NCBI RefSeq assembly: GCF_028309625.1
Contig: NZ_JAQMHR010000001.1
Location: 62,001-126,000, forward strand
Reading direction: 5' to 3'
DNA length: 64,000 nt
Source of the DNA: Trichococcus sp. K1Tr
GTDB lineage: Bacteria > Bacillota > Bacilli > Lactobacillales > Aerococcaceae
How positions within the stretch are numbered: the first letter of the stretch is position 1; every line of letters begins with the position of its first letter. The notes below the pieces were generated by a model. That model made no database searches, had not been told where the DNA came from, and saw nothing but the letters and a program-made list of their open reading frames with translations. Below are positions 35,430-44,669 of this stretch, in pieces. Both the position numbers and the translations under genes were made by a program.

Positions 35430-37196
35430 ATGGATAGAAGAACAGAGTATTGCGGATTATTGACGGAAGCATCCGTTGGACAGACTGTCGTCGCCAATGG
35501 TTGGGTTAACAAAAGAAGAGACTTAGGCGGATTGATCTTTATCCATCTGCGTGACCGTGAAGGCATCGTCCAAGTCGTTTTCAACACAGAATTCAATGAA
35601 GAAGCTTTCCGTATTGCGGAAACGATCCGTGGGGAATATGTCCTGCAGGTCAAAGGTAAAGTAGTCCTTCGTGAAGCAAATCAGATCAATCCGAACATCG
35701 GCACAGGTACGATCGAAATCGAAGCGGAATCCGTGGAAATTTTGGCGAAAGCGAAAACGCCGCCGTTCTATATCGAAGGCGATCTGAACGTGTCCGATGA
35801 ATTGCGCATGAAATACCGCTACATCGATTTAAGAAGAGACAAAATGATGAACAACATGAAAATTCGCCACCAAACGACGCGCACTGTCCGCAACTATTTG
35901 GATGACTTGAATTTCATGGACATCGAAACGCCTTATTTGACGAAATCGACTCCGGAAGGTGCGCGTGACTATATCGTTCCGTCCCGTGTCCATCAAGGCG
36001 AATTTTACGCGTTGCCGCAATCACCGCAACTGTTCAAACAGATGCTGATGGGCGCAGGCTTTGACCGCTATTATCAGATCGTGCGTTGCTTCCGCGATGA
36101 AGATCTGCGCGGTGACAGACAGCCGGAATTCACCCAAATCGATATCGAAACCAGTTTCCTGTCTGCTGCTGAGATCCAGGAAATCACCGAAACTATGCTT
36201 CAGAAAGTCATGAAGGACGTTTTGGGTAAAGACATTCCGGCTCCATTCCCCCGCATCTCCTACGATGAAGCGATGAACCGTTACGGCAGCGATAAGCCGG
36301 ATACCCGTTTCGCATTGGAATTGATTGATATGAATGAATTTGCGAAAACTTCTTCATTCAACGTATTCAAAGCGACCAGCGAAAGCGGCGGCCAAGTCCG
36401 TGGCTTGAACGTCAAAGGCAAAGCCGATGCCTATTCGCGTAAAGACATGGATAACCTGATCGAGTACGCCAAACAATACGGCGCAAAAGGCATGGCTTGG
36501 ATGAAAGTCGAAGAGGACGGACTGAAGGGCGCCGTGGCAAAATTCTTCACCGAAGACAGCGAAGAATTGATCAGACTGATGGATGCGGAGCCTGGCGACT
36601 TGCTGGTGTTCGTTGCTGACAAAAAAGAGATCGTCTATCAAGCATTAGGAGAGCTGCGCCTGAAGTTCGGCCGCGATCTTGATCTGATCGACAAATCCCA
36701 ATTTGCTTTCGTTTGGGTTGTGAATTGGCCATTGCTTGAGTACGATGCGGACGCAAAACGCTACACTGCAATGCACCATCCGTTCACTCGTCCTAACGAT
36801 GAAGATCTTGTCAAATTAGCCGATAATCCGGAAGAAGTCTATGCGCAAGCCTACGATATCGTCTTGAACGGTTATGAAATCGGCGGCGGATCTCTGCGTA
36901 TCTACACAAGGGAAGTACAGGAGCAGATGTTTGCGGCACTTGGCTTCAGCAAAGAAGATGCCGAAGAGGAGTTCGGTTTCTTGTTGGATGCCTTCGATTA
37001 CGGTTTCCCACCGCATGGCGGCATCGCTTTAGGACTGGATCGTTTGGTCATGTTGTTGGCTGGCGAATCAAACATCCGCGAAGTGATCGCGTTCCCTAAA
37101 AACGGGAAAGCTTTCGACCCGATGACGAACGCTCCAAGCGAAGTGAGCGCAGCTCAGTTGAAAGAATTGAGCCTGAAAATCGCTTCATTGGACTAA
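35430..37196 (+). CDS. aspS: Aspartyl-tRNA synthetase
   Basis: Class II synthetase of the bacterial type: N-terminal OB-fold anticodon domain (to about 115), catalytic core with [18 protein letters not shown] (motif 2), a GAD insertion domain (about 290-420), and motif 3 [14 protein letters not shown]. 588 residues. ATG at 35430 has the right spacing to AAAGGG; GTG at 35424 is too close. Sharing the hisS T-box means aspartate charging capacity follows the hisS signal, an arrangement known from Bacillus. Confidence 0.96.
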   Translation: MDRRTEYCGLLTEASVGQTVVANGWVNKRRDLGGLIFIHLRDREGIVQVVFNTEFNEEAFRIAETIRGEYVLQVKGKVVLREANQINPNIGTGTIEIEAESVEILAKAKTPPFYIEGDLNVSDELRMKYRYIDLRRDKMMNNMKIRHQTTRTVRNYLDDLNFMDIETPYLTKSTPEGARDYIVPSRVHQGEFYALPQSPQLFKQMLMGAGFDRYYQIVRCFRDEDLRGDRQPEFTQIDIETSFLSAAEIQEITETMLQKVMKDVLGKDIPAPFPRISYDEAMNRYGSDKPDTRFALELIDMNEFAKTSSFNVFKATSESGGQVRGLNVKGKADAYSRKDMDNLIEYAKQYGAKGMAWMKVEEDGLKGAVAKFFTEDSEELIRLMDAEPGDLLVFVADKKEIVYQALGELRLKFGRDLDLIDKSQFAFVWVVNWPLLEYDADAKRYTAMHHPFTRPNDEDLVKLADNPEEVYAQAYDIVLNGYEIGGGSLRIYTREVQEQMFAALGFSKEDAEEEFGFLLDAFDYGFPPHGGIALGLDRLVMLLAGESNIREVIAFPKNGKAFDPMTNAPSEVSAAQLKELSLKIASLD

Positions 37197-37242
37197 CATC
37201 GGACTAACAATTGCACTAAAAAGAGCATCTGATGGTAAGGAA

Positions 37243-37288
37243 AACAGGCCTTATGATACAATAATCGTATCATAAGGCTTGTTTTTTT
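37243..37288 (+). terminator. Terminator of hisS-aspS
   Basis: AGGCCTTATGATAC pairs with GTATCATAAGGCTT around AATAATC; seven T follow. Confidence 0.88.
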
Positions 37289-37352
37289 CGTCTCTTGTTT
37301 TGGAGAAGACGGAATTGCTTTTTAGGATAATACACAATAAAAGGGTGAAGAT

Positions 37353-38246
37353 ATGTTAAAGATAGGTTCACATGTTTCTATGGGCGGTAAAAAAATGCTG
37401 TTGGGTTCAGCAGAGGAAGCAGCATCGTACGGTTCTTCGGTATTTATGATCTACACAGGCGCTCCGCAGAATACCCGGAGAAAAAGCGTCGATGAGATGA
37501 ATATTCCGGAAGGCATGGACTATATGGCCAAGCACGGTCTGGTCGAGCTGGTCGTTCATGCACCCTACATCATCAATTTGGCCAACACCACAAAACCGGA
37601 TCATTTTGAGTTCGCCATCGGATTTTTGCGCGATGAAATCGTGCGGGCGCAAGCGCTGGGCGCAAAACAGATCACGCTGCATCCAGGTTCGCATGTCGGC
37701 GCAGGTTCTGAGATAGGCATCAAACAGATCGTCAAGGGCCTGAATGAAGTGCTGGAGCCCAGCCAGACTGCGCAGATTGCGTTGGAAACGATGGCTGGAA
37801 AAGGCACCGAGATCGGCCGGACGTTTGAAGAGTTGGCTGCCATCATGGATGGTGTAGTTTATAACGATAAGTTGTCCGTAACGTTGGATACGTGCCATAC
37901 GAACGATGCGGGCTATAACGTCAAAGAGGACTTCGATGGTGTGTTGGAAGAATTCGACCGTATCATCGGCTTGGAACGTTTGAAAATGATCCATATCAAC
38001 GATTCGAAAAACGAGAGAGGGGCCCACAAAGACAGACATGCGAATATCGGCTTCGGCACCATCGGCTTCGAAACTTTGAACAAAATTGTTCACCATCCGC
38101 AACTGCAAGATTTGCCGAAAATATTGGAGACGCCGTTCGTCGGCGAGGACAAAAAGAACAAGAAGGCGCCTTACAGATTCGAATTGGATATGCTGAAGTC
38201 GCAGACATTCAATCCGCGCTTGTTGGAAGATATTCTGAACCAGTAA
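37353..38246 (+). CDS. nfo: Endonuclease IV (AP endonuclease Nfo)
   Basis: Zinc-dependent TIM-barrel enzyme that nicks DNA 5' of abasic sites. Metal ligands in [36 protein letters not shown] and MIHINDSKN...HKDRHANIG. 297 residues, normal length. ATG at 37353 after AAGGGTGAAG. Stands alone after the aspS terminator. Confidence 0.96.
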   Translation: MLKIGSHVSMGGKKMLLGSAEEAASYGSSVFMIYTGAPQNTRRKSVDEMNIPEGMDYMAKHGLVELVVHAPYIINLANTTKPDHFEFAIGFLRDEIVRAQALGAKQITLHPGSHVGAGSEIGIKQIVKGLNEVLEPSQTAQIALETMAGKGTEIGRTFEELAAIMDGVVYNDKLSVTLDTCHTNDAGYNVKEDFDGVLEEFDRIIGLERLKMIHINDSKNERGAHKDRHANIGFGTIGFETLNKIVHHPQLQDLPKILETPFVGEDKKNKKAPYRFELDMLKSQTFNPRLLEDILNQ

Positions 38247-38334
38247 GAAATACATCTTTGGATGGATGCGGTTTTGCCGAAATTCAGGGATAATTGTATG
38301 TAAGCAAATAATGAAAAATAAAGGAGATGGAAAG

Positions 38335-38913
38335 ATGAAAGGTTGGTTGAAAGGCTTAATCGGAGTGTTTATTGCGGTGCTGCTGTTGGGAGTGCCATTG
38401 ATCAGCTCCTATAATGGTTTGGTGACGGAGGAAAGCAACGTCGATGTGCAATGGGCGAATGTGGAAACCAAACTGCAAAGACGTTATGATCTGATCCCCA
38501 ACTTGGTGGAATCGGTAAAAGGCGCCATGGAACAGGAACAGGAAGTATTCGGTGCAATCGCTGATGCCCGTGCCAGAATCGGCAGTGCCCAGACGACCGA
38601 AGAACAGGTTACAGCCAGCAACGAAATGGAATCCGCGCTTTCGCGCCTGTTGGTGATTGTCGAGAACTATCCGGAACTGAAATCGAACGAACAAGTGACG
38701 GCTCTGATGGATGAGTTGGCGGGTACCGAAAACAGGATTTCGGTCGAAAGGGATCGTTACAATGAAGCGGTCCAACAGTACAACAACAAAGTCAAACGCT
38801 TCCCTGGATCGCTCATGGCAGGGCTTTTCGGATTTGATGAAAAATCTTATTTTGAAGCGGTCAGCGGCGCTGAAACTGCTCCAAGTGTAGACTTGAATAC
38901 AGACGATGAATAA
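38335..38913 (+). CDS. lemA: LemA family membrane protein
   Basis: 192 residues. One N-terminal membrane helix (GLIGVFIAVLLLGVPLI, about 7-25), then the LemA helical domain with the conserved RYDLIPNLVESVKG and NRISVERDRYNEAVQQYN. N-out topology is usual for the family. ATG at 38335 after AAGGAGATGG. The following TPM gene is its standard partner; the pair is widespread but the role is unknown. Confidence 0.92.
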   Translation: MKGWLKGLIGVFIAVLLLGVPLISSYNGLVTEESNVDVQWANVETKLQRRYDLIPNLVESVKGAMEQEQEVFGAIADARARIGSAQTTEEQVTASNEMESALSRLLVIVENYPELKSNEQVTALMDELAGTENRISVERDRYNEAVQQYNNKVKRFPGSLMAGLFGFDEKSYFEAVSGAETAPSVDLNTDDE

Positions 38914-38941
38914 TTGAGGGGCTGATGATGCTTTGTTTCAA

Positions 38942-39784
38942 ATGAGAAAAAAGACGCGGTGGCAATTGCTTGTGGTTTTGGGGTTGTTCTTCTTTTCGAT
39001 GGCGTTCGCGCCTTCCAAGCATGCGCAAGCGTTGCCTGATCCGACAACCGAATTTTATGTCTATGATCCAAGCGGCACGCTCTCCGAAGAAACGAAATCA
39101 TTCATCCTGAGCGTGAATGAGCAATACGAATTGACGGAGGAAAAACCCCAAGTTGTCGTGGCGGTGGTCGATTCGCTGCAGGGTGAGACAATCGAGGAGT
39201 ATTCTGTCGACCTGTTCGAAAAGTGGGAAATTGGCCAGGCGGATGCCGATAACGGCGTGCTGATTTTGTTGGCGCTGGAAGAAAGGGAAATCCGCTTCGA
39301 AATCGGATACGGTCTGGAAGGTGCCTTAACGGACAGCAGGACAGGCAGAATTCTGGACAATCATCTGGAGTATCTTTCGGCCAATGACTTCGATGGCGGT
39401 CTGAAAGAAATTTTTACAGAAGCGGCGGTTGTCGTCAATGAGGAATACCAATATGATGACGAAGTGATATTCTCCGGCTATCCCGTTGATACAACGCAAT
39501 ACTCTGAAGGCGATTCATCGTTCTTCGCGTCTATCGTCCAATTCCTGTTCATCCTTTTAGTGTTGTCCTTCTTGTTTGGCGGCAGAGGCGGACGCGGTGG
39601 ACGTGGCGGCGGAATGAACCCGTTGTGGTGGTTGCTTCTTAGCGGAGGCGGTGGCGGTTACCGAGGCAACAATCATCGTGGAGGATACGGCGGTGGCGGT
39701 TTCGGTGGCGGTGGCTTTGGCGGAGGAGGCGGCTTCGGAGGCGGAGGTTCTTCCGGAGGCGGGGGATCCAGCAGAGGGTTCTAA
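38942..39784 (+). CDS. TPM-domain (YgcG-like) membrane protein with Gly-rich tail
   Basis: 280 residues. Signal peptide (LLVVLGLFFFSMAFAPSKHA), an extracellular TPM domain (about 25-165: VYDPSGTLSEETKSFIL, VVVAVVDSLQGETIEEYS, EIRFEIGYGLEGALTD), one membrane helix (VQFLFILLVLSFLF), then a cytoplasmic or surface tail almost wholly of Gly, with Arg, Phe and Ser. TTG at 38933 or ATG at 38942 may start it; a five-codon frame upstream ends across the ATG. Co-transcribed with lemA. Confidence 0.88.
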   Translation: MRKKTRWQLLVVLGLFFFSMAFAPSKHAQALPDPTTEFYVYDPSGTLSEETKSFILSVNEQYELTEEKPQVVVAVVDSLQGETIEEYSVDLFEKWEIGQADADNGVLILLALEEREIRFEIGYGLEGALTDSRTGRILDNHLEYLSANDFDGGLKEIFTEAAVVVNEEYQYDDEVIFSGYPVDTTQYSEGDSSFFASIVQFLFILLVLSFLFGGRGGRGGRGGGMNPLWWLLLSGGGGGYRGNNHRGGYGGGGFGGGGFGGGGGFGGGGSSGGGGSSRGF

Positions 39785-39815
39785 CGCACCTGTTGCAGCA
39801 ATGGATATAACTACA

Positions 39816-39855
39816 AAAGAAGAGGGCCCGAATTTTGATCCGGGTCCTCTTCTTT
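39816..39855. terminator. Bidirectional terminator between the TPM gene and the PPDK regulator
   Basis: AAAGAAGAGGGCCCG pairs with CGGGTCCTCTTCTTT around a ten-base loop. Confidence 0.82.
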
Positions 39856-39860
39856 CGATT

Positions 39861-40697
39861 TCAGGTAATGATGGTTGTGTCTGAGATTTCGATGCTGCTC
39901 ATGATGATGGCGGCTGTTTCTTCTATGGAACGTTTGGATACATTGATGACGATGCAACCCAATTTGTTGTACAATTCATAGGCGTATTCCAGCTCAGCCC
40001 GGATGCGGTCCATGTCCGAATAAATGGTTTCCGGTGATAATCCGTAGGCAATCATCCGCTCCTTGCGGAAATTATTCAATACCTCTGCATCATTGGTCAA
40101 TCCGACGATTTTTTTCGGATCCACTTGCCAAATTTCGTCAGGCACTGAGGCTTCCGGCATAATCGGCAGGTTCGCCACTTTGATGGTCTTGTTCGCCAAA
40201 AACATGGATAGCGGCGTCTTTGAAGTGCGGGAAACGCCCAGCAGGACCAAATCGGCATCCAAGAAACCCTTTGGATCTTTCCCGTCATCGTATTTGACTG
40301 CGAACTCGATGGCGCTGATCCGGTTGAAGTATTCATCATCCAAACGATGCAGGGCGCCTGCTCTCCGGATGGGCTGCTGCCCGGTCTTTCCGGTGATATC
40401 ACTGACCAATGCTTTCAATATATTATAGCAAGGCAAGTCCTCCGCAGCGCAGAAGCTGTCCGTGTATTCACTCAAATCCTCGACGACCAAAGTATGGATA
40501 ACAAATGCTTTCAGTTCTTTGGCCTCTACCAATACAGGCTCTAAATCTTTCATTTTTCTGATGAATGGATAATGATACATATGAGCAGTTATCGATGGAA
40601 ATTGTGCCAATACGGCCTGGAGGACTTTCCTGGCGGTGTCTCCTACCGAATCGGATATGATGACAAAATGCAGGTCATGTGGCTCTTGTTGTTCCAT
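39861..40697 (-). CDS. Pyruvate, phosphate dikinase regulatory protein (DUF299 kinase/phosphorylase)
   Basis: Bifunctional ADP-dependent kinase and phosphorylase that switches PPDK (or PEP synthase) off and on by threonine phosphorylation. N-terminal VIISDSVGDTARKV and the P-loop-like GVSRTSKTPLSMFLA (about residue 152) are signature blocks. 278 residues. ATG at 40697. No PPDK or PEP synthase gene lies in this window, so the target is elsewhere. Divergent from the Fur-family gene; B. subtilis YqfL is the homologue. Confidence 0.92.
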   Translation of the reverse strand: MEQQEPHDLHFVIISDSVGDTARKVLQAVLAQFPSITAHMYHYPFIRKMKDLEPVLVEAKELKAFVIHTLVVEDLSEYTDSFCAAEDLPCYNILKALVSDITGKTGQQPIRRAGALHRLDDEYFNRISAIEFAVKYDDGKDPKGFLDADLVLLGVSRTSKTPLSMFLANKTIKVANLPIMPEASVPDEIWQVDPKKIVGLTNDAEVLNNFRKERMIAYGLSPETIYSDMDRIRAELEYAYELYNKLGCIVINVSKRSIEETAAIIMSSIEISDTTIIT

Positions 40698-40744
40698 ATA
40701 ATCTCGTCCTTCCTGAATCTTAATGATTGCAATCTCACTAATAA

Positions 40745-40769
40745 TATACTATAGTCAATTTGAAATTGA
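40745..40769 (+). promoter_or_regulatory. -10 box and 7-1-7 palindrome before the Fur-family gene
   Basis: TATACT (40745-40750) is followed five bases later by TCAATTT-G-AAATTGA (40755-40769), a perfect 7-1-7 inverted repeat. That is the layout of Fur, Zur and PerR boxes, although the half-site sequence differs from their consensus. Its place near the transcription start suits autorepression. Binding is inference. Confidence 0.55.
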
Positions 40770-40789
40770 TAGAGTCGGGAGGGAAAATG

Positions 40790-41221
40790 ATGCCGGTAGA
40801 TACCGTAACCATTGCACTGCAGCAATTAAAGAAACAAGGTTATAAATATACCCAAAAAAGAGAAGATATCATTACGGTTTTTGTGGAAGCTAACCGCTAT
40901 CTGTCTGCAAAAGCAGTTCTGCATGCGTTGCAGGATGAATATCCGACACTCAGCTATGACACGATATACCGCAACCTGTACACTTTTGTGGAAGTTGGGA
41001 TCCTGGAAGAGACAGAATTGAACAACGAAAAACTGTTCCGGATCACATGTTTGCACGAGGGTCACCATCATCATCACTTCATTTGTCAACAATGCGGAAT
41101 GACGATTGCTTTGCAGATGTGTCCGATGGATTTCTTTGAGCAACAGTTGGAGGGATGCCAAATTTCGTCCCATCGCTTCGAAATATTTGGTGTTTGCAAG
41201 AATTGTTTGGCGGATGCGTAG
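40790..41221 (+). CDS. Fur-family transcriptional regulator
   Basis: 143-residue metal-dependent repressor. Winged helix with YDTIYRNLYTFVEVGILEE, the metal-site histidines in HEGHHHHHFICQQCG, and a structural zinc site made by CQQC and CKNC. The sequence leans to the Zur branch (CPMD after the first CxxC pair), but Fur and PerR cannot be excluded. ATG at 40790 is preferred over 40787 because GGGAGGG needs the longer spacing. Monocistronic, followed by the rpsU promoter. Confidence 0.88.
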   Translation: MPVDTVTIALQQLKKQGYKYTQKREDIITVFVEANRYLSAKAVLHALQDEYPTLSYDTIYRNLYTFVEVGILEETELNNEKLFRITCLHEGHHHHHFICQQCGMTIALQMCPMDFFEQQLEGCQISSHRFEIFGVCKNCLADA

Positions 41222-41294
41222 TGCTGCGTGACGGCAGCCAGACCGACGCTTTAGCCCAGTTTGATCATTCACTATTTTGTTTTGCAATAAAACG

Positions 41295-41322
41295 TTGCAA
41301 TTGCTTCCTCCTATGATATAAT
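41295..41322 (+). promoter_or_regulatory. Promoter of rpsU
   Basis: TTGCAA (41295-41300), 16-base spacer, TATAAT (41317-41322), 82 bases before the rpsU start. Confidence 0.75.
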
Positions 41323-41404
41323 ATCAAAAGAACAATTTCATTTTGATTTCTTATAATTTCAAAAGGAAACGTTACTTTTAACGCTCGGAGGGAGGGAATA
41401 TTTA

Positions 41405-41578
41405 ATGTCAAAAACAGTTGTTCGTAAAAACGAATCTCTTGATGATGCTCTTCGTCGCTTTAAACGTACTGTTTCAAAAACTGGAACTCTACAAGACGCT
41501 CGTAAACATGAATTTTATGAAAAGCCAAGTGTGAGACGCAAGAAAAAATCTGAAGCTGCCAGAAAACGTAAATTCTAA
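41405..41578 (+). CDS. rpsU: 30S ribosomal protein S21
   Basis: 57-residue, very basic ribosomal protein: starts [20 protein letters not shown] and ends in a Lys/Arg-rich helix ([14 protein letters not shown]). ATG at 41405 after GGAGGGAGG. Too short for common gene-length cut-offs. Own promoter and terminator; phoH and ybeY follow as in many Firmicutes. Confidence 0.97.
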   Translation: MSKTVVRKNESLDDALRRFKRTVSKTGTLQDARKHEFYEKPSVRRKKKSEAARKRKF

Positions 41579-41624
41579 CAGCCAGATGCTTGCTTTCTAA
41601 AATTCTTAGAGACTAATCAATAAA

Positions 41625-41659
41625 GAATGGGATGATCTCCGTATCATTCCATTTTTTTT
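41625..41659 (+). terminator. Terminator of rpsU
   Basis: GAATGGGATGAT pairs with ATCATTCCATT, loop CTCCGT, eight T. Confidence 0.88.
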
Positions 41660-41782
41660 GTCGTCCAGAAAAAGCGCCTCGAATACAAGGGGGATAAATA
41701 TTTTCATAAGCCATGCCGCTTTATGTTATACTATTAGCAATAAGCAGTGAAAAAAATCCCCAAAAAGAGGAGTGTAGCTTGT

Positions 41783-42769
41783 TTGACCGATAAAGTGAAT
41801 AAAACAGAGAAAATTGAAGTGATGGATGCATCCGTTTTGCCTCAATTATTTGGATCGCAAGACAAGCATCTGAAGATGTTGGAAGATGCTTTGCATGTGA
41901 CCATTACAAGCCGCGGCATGAAAATCGAAATCAGTGGTGAAGAGTCGGCTGTCGACAAAGCCCGTTCCCTGTTGAAGCAACTTTTGGAATTGTTAGCGCG
42001 CGGCATCCCTATTTCACAAACAGATATCGTCACAGCTATAAAAATGTCGGAACGCGGAAGCCTTGATTTTTTCATCAACCTTTATGAAGAGGAAATCGGC
42101 AGGTCATACGCAGGCAAGCCTATCCGGGCGAAGAATTTCGGCCAAAGGCAATATGTGCAGGCCGTCAAGAAAAAAGATGTCGTATTCGGAATAGGGCCTG
42201 CCGGAACCGGAAAAACCTTCTTGGCCGTAGTGATGGCTGTGGAGGCCCTGAAGAACGGAAAAGTAAAAAAAATCATCTTGACCCGCCCGGCTGTTGAAGC
42301 TGGAGAAAACCTCGGCTTCCTTCCCGGAGATTTGAAGGAAAAAGTTGACCCGTATCTGCGCCCGATTTATGACGCGCTTTATGCCATCTATGGCGTCGAG
42401 CACACAACACGCTTGATGGATAGGGGAGTCATCGAAATTGCGCCGCTCGCCTACATGCGCGGACGGACGCTGGAAGATGCCTTCATCATCCTTGATGAGG
42501 CTCAGAACACGACTGTCGCACAGATGAAGATGTTCCTGACGCGGCTCGGGTTCGGATCGAAAATGATCGTCAACGGCGACAAGACCCAGATCGATTTGCC
42601 AAAAGGCGCCCTATCAGGATTGATCGATGCCGAGAAGAAACTTCAGGGCATCCCGGACATTACTTTTGTCACCTTTGATACTTATGATGTCGTGCGCCAC
42701 CCGGTTGTTGCGAGCATCATCAAAGCATACGATGTCAAAGAGGAAACAAAACACAACATAGAAAAGTGA
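41783..42769 (+). CDS. phoH: PhoH family ATPase
   Basis: 328-residue PhoH-like P-loop protein (YbeZ type), probably an RNA helicase-like partner of YbeY. N-terminal KH-like region, Walker A GPAGTGKTFLA (about 133), Walker B FIILDEAQNTT. Start is TTG at 41783, placed by AGAGGAG at 41766-41772; the frame to a GTG at 41747 is possible but lacks a ribosome site. The TGA overlaps the longer ybeY frame. First gene of the phoH-ybeY-dgkA-era-recO unit. Confidence 0.92.
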   Translation: MTDKVNKTEKIEVMDASVLPQLFGSQDKHLKMLEDALHVTITSRGMKIEISGEESAVDKARSLLKQLLELLARGIPISQTDIVTAIKMSERGSLDFFINLYEEEIGRSYAGKPIRAKNFGQRQYVQAVKKKDVVFGIGPAGTGKTFLAVVMAVEALKNGKVKKIILTRPAVEAGENLGFLPGDLKEKVDPYLRPIYDALYAIYGVEHTTRLMDRGVIEIAPLAYMRGRTLEDAFIILDEAQNTTVAQMKMFLTRLGFGSKMIVNGDKTQIDLPKGALSGLIDAEKKLQGIPDITFVTFDTYDVVRHPVVASIIKAYDVKEETKHNIEK

Positions 42770-42777
42770 GCGATTAT

Positions 42778-43260
42778 ATGGAAATAGATATTTTTGATGA
42801 AACCGAATCTGTACAGAATGAGCACACCGAATTGGTCCATTCCTTGATTGCTTTTGCGGGGGAGTATTTGAAGTTGGCGCCCGATACCGAATTGTCGATC
42901 ACTTTTGTGGACAATGAGCGCATCCGGGAGATCAACCGGGAATACCGCAACAAAGATCAGGCCACGGACGTCATCAGCTTTGCGCTGAACGATGACATGG
43001 ATGACGACTTCCCGATCAATATGGAAAGCATAACCGGCGCCTTTCCGACGAATATCGGTGACATCATCATCTCGACCGACAAAACCGCTGAACAAGCGGA
43101 GTCCTATGGCCACAGTTTCGAGAGAGAACTAGGCTTCCTTGCGTTGCATGGTTTCCTGCATTTGAATGGTTATGATCACATGACGGAAGAAGACGAAAAG
43201 GAAATGTTCGGTCTTCAGAAAGAGATACTGGATGCTTATGGACTTAAAAGAGACGAGTAG
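42778..43260 (+). CDS. ybeY: rRNA maturation endoribonuclease YbeY
   Basis: Zinc-dependent RNase for 16S rRNA 3' processing and ribosome quality control. Zinc motif HGFLHLNGYDH near residue 125; conserved SITFVDNERIREINREYRNKD and ATDVISFAL. 160 residues from ATG at 42778, matching B. subtilis YqfG alignment (EIDIFDETE); GTG at 42766, overlapping phoH by four bases, is the alternative. Its end overlaps dgkA. Confidence 0.95.
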   Translation: MEIDIFDETESVQNEHTELVHSLIAFAGEYLKLAPDTELSITFVDNERIREINREYRNKDQATDVISFALNDDMDDDFPINMESITGAFPTNIGDIIISTDKTAEQAESYGHSFERELGFLALHGFLHLNGYDHMTEEDEKEMFGLQKEILDAYGLKRDE

Positions 43261-43657
43261 GGAAAAGTTGGGGAAAATCGGAAAGAATCCAAGTTTTTTT
43301 GCTTCAGTGAAGCACGCTTTGGACGGCATCGGCATTATCCTCAAAGAAGAAAAAAACATGCGCAGTCATGCTTTGTTTGGCTTGATACCGCTCTTGTTGG
43401 CTTGGTTCTTCGGATCGAGCACAATGGAATGGATCGTGATCATCTTCTGCATATTTTTGGTCATCATCATGGAGTTTCTGAACACGATATTCGAAAATGT
43501 GGTCGATTTGGTGACTGATTACGAATATCATCCTCTGGCAAAGAAAGCAAAAGACATCGCTGCCGGAGCGGTCTTGGTTACGGTGTTCTTCACCATCCTA
43601 ATCGCGGCCATCATTTTTTTGCCCAAGTTCGTGGAATTATATTATAAGTTAATTTGA
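43238..43657 (+). CDS. dgkA: Diacylglycerol/undecaprenol kinase family membrane protein
   Basis: Small integral membrane kinase of about 139 residues. Cytoplasmic N-terminus, then three membrane helices (about 42-58, 63-80 and 110-133), and the signature [20 protein letters not shown] between them. Gram-positive members phosphorylate undecaprenol. Starts inside ybeY: ATG at 43232 or 43238. Ten bases before era. In B. subtilis cdd lies between dgkA and era; it is absent here. Confidence 0.92.
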   Translation: MDLKETSREKLGKIGKNPSFFASVKHALDGIGIILKEEKNMRSHALFGLIPLLLAWFFGSSTMEWIVIIFCIFLVIIMEFLNTIFENVVDLVTDYEYHPLAKKAKDIAAGAVLVTVFFTILIAAIIFLPKFVELYYKLI

Positions 43658-43667
43658 GGAGTTTTAT

Positions 43668-44579
43668 ATGAATAAAAAAGAAGGTTTCAAATCAGGATTC
43701 GTCTCCATCATCGGGAGACCGAACGTAGGAAAATCAACACTTTTGAACCGCATCGTCGGTCAAAAAGTCGCCATCATGAGCGATGTCCCGCAAACAACCC
43801 GCAACAAGATCCAAGGCGTAGTCACTTCGGATGATTCCCAGATCGTCTTCATCGATACGCCCGGAATCCACAAACCGCAAACGCGCTTGAACGATTTTAT
43901 GCTCAAGAGCGCTTACAGCACGTTCAATGAAGTGGATTTGGTTTTGTTCATGGTGAATGCGGCAGAAAAAAGAGGAGCGGGCGACAATTTCATTCTTGAG
44001 AAACTCAAGAATTTGCGCACGCCGAAATTTTTGATCATCAACAAAATCGATCAGGTCAAGCCGGAAGAATTACTGAAAATCATAATGGACTACACTTCAG
44101 ACAACGAGTTCAATGAAGTGGTCCCGATTTCTGCCATTCAAGGGAACAATGTCGATGAGATGATGGCCACCATCAAAAAATACATGCCAGAAGGGCCACA
44201 ATTCTATCCGGACGATCAAGTCACGGATCACCCGGAATACTTCGTCGTGTCCGAGTTCATCCGCGAAAAGATCCTTCAGTTGACCAAAGAAGAAGTGCCG
44301 CATTCCGTGGCAGTCGTTGTGGAATCGATGCTGCGCAACGAGGACGATAAAGTCCACGTCCATGCAACCATCATCGTCGATCGAGCCAGTCAAAAAGGCA
44401 TCATCATCGGCAAGGGCGGGAAAATGCTGAAAGAAATCGGTGTCCGGGCACGTCGGGATATCGAAGCGATGCTTGGTGATAAAATTTACCTCGAACTTTG
44501 GGTGAAGGTCCAAAAAGATTGGCGCGACAAGCAGAGTTATCTGCAGGACTACGGGTATCGCCAAAAAGATTACGATTGA
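43668..44579 (+). CDS. era: Ribosome assembly GTPase Era
   Basis: Binds the 3' end of 16S rRNA during 30S assembly. G1 [13 protein letters not shown]3 DTPGIHKP, G4 NKID, then the KH domain with [16 protein letters not shown]. 303 residues. ATG at 43668 after TTGAGGAGTT. The ybeY-era-rpsU neighbourhood groups three factors acting on 16S rRNA 3' maturation. Confidence 0.97.
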   Translation: MNKKEGFKSGFVSIIGRPNVGKSTLLNRIVGQKVAIMSDVPQTTRNKIQGVVTSDDSQIVFIDTPGIHKPQTRLNDFMLKSAYSTFNEVDLVLFMVNAAEKRGAGDNFILEKLKNLRTPKFLIINKIDQVKPEELLKIIMDYTSDNEFNEVVPISAIQGNNVDEMMATIKKYMPEGPQFYPDDQVTDHPEYFVVSEFIREKILQLTKEEVPHSVAVVVESMLRNEDDKVHVHATIIVDRASQKGIIIGKGGKMLKEIGVRARRDIEAMLGDKIYLELWVKVQKDWRDKQSYLQDYGYRQKDYD

Positions 44580-44669
44580 TCAGCTAATGCTCAATTGGTA
44601 CATGAATAGCAATCAGTAAGAGTTTGGGAGGCTGCCTTCCGGACTCTTCTCTTTTCGAAAGGGTGCGAC

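Noticed and set aside
37407-38255. 282-codon open frame on the minus strand opposite nfo
   Set aside because: It lies entirely within a well-supported gene, has no ribosome site and its translation is basic, His- and Phe-rich, as expected for an antisense shadow.
39590-39770. Glycine-codon tract as a DNA tandem repeat
   Set aside because: The GGN codons vary irregularly and no fixed repeat unit holds over more than a few copies.
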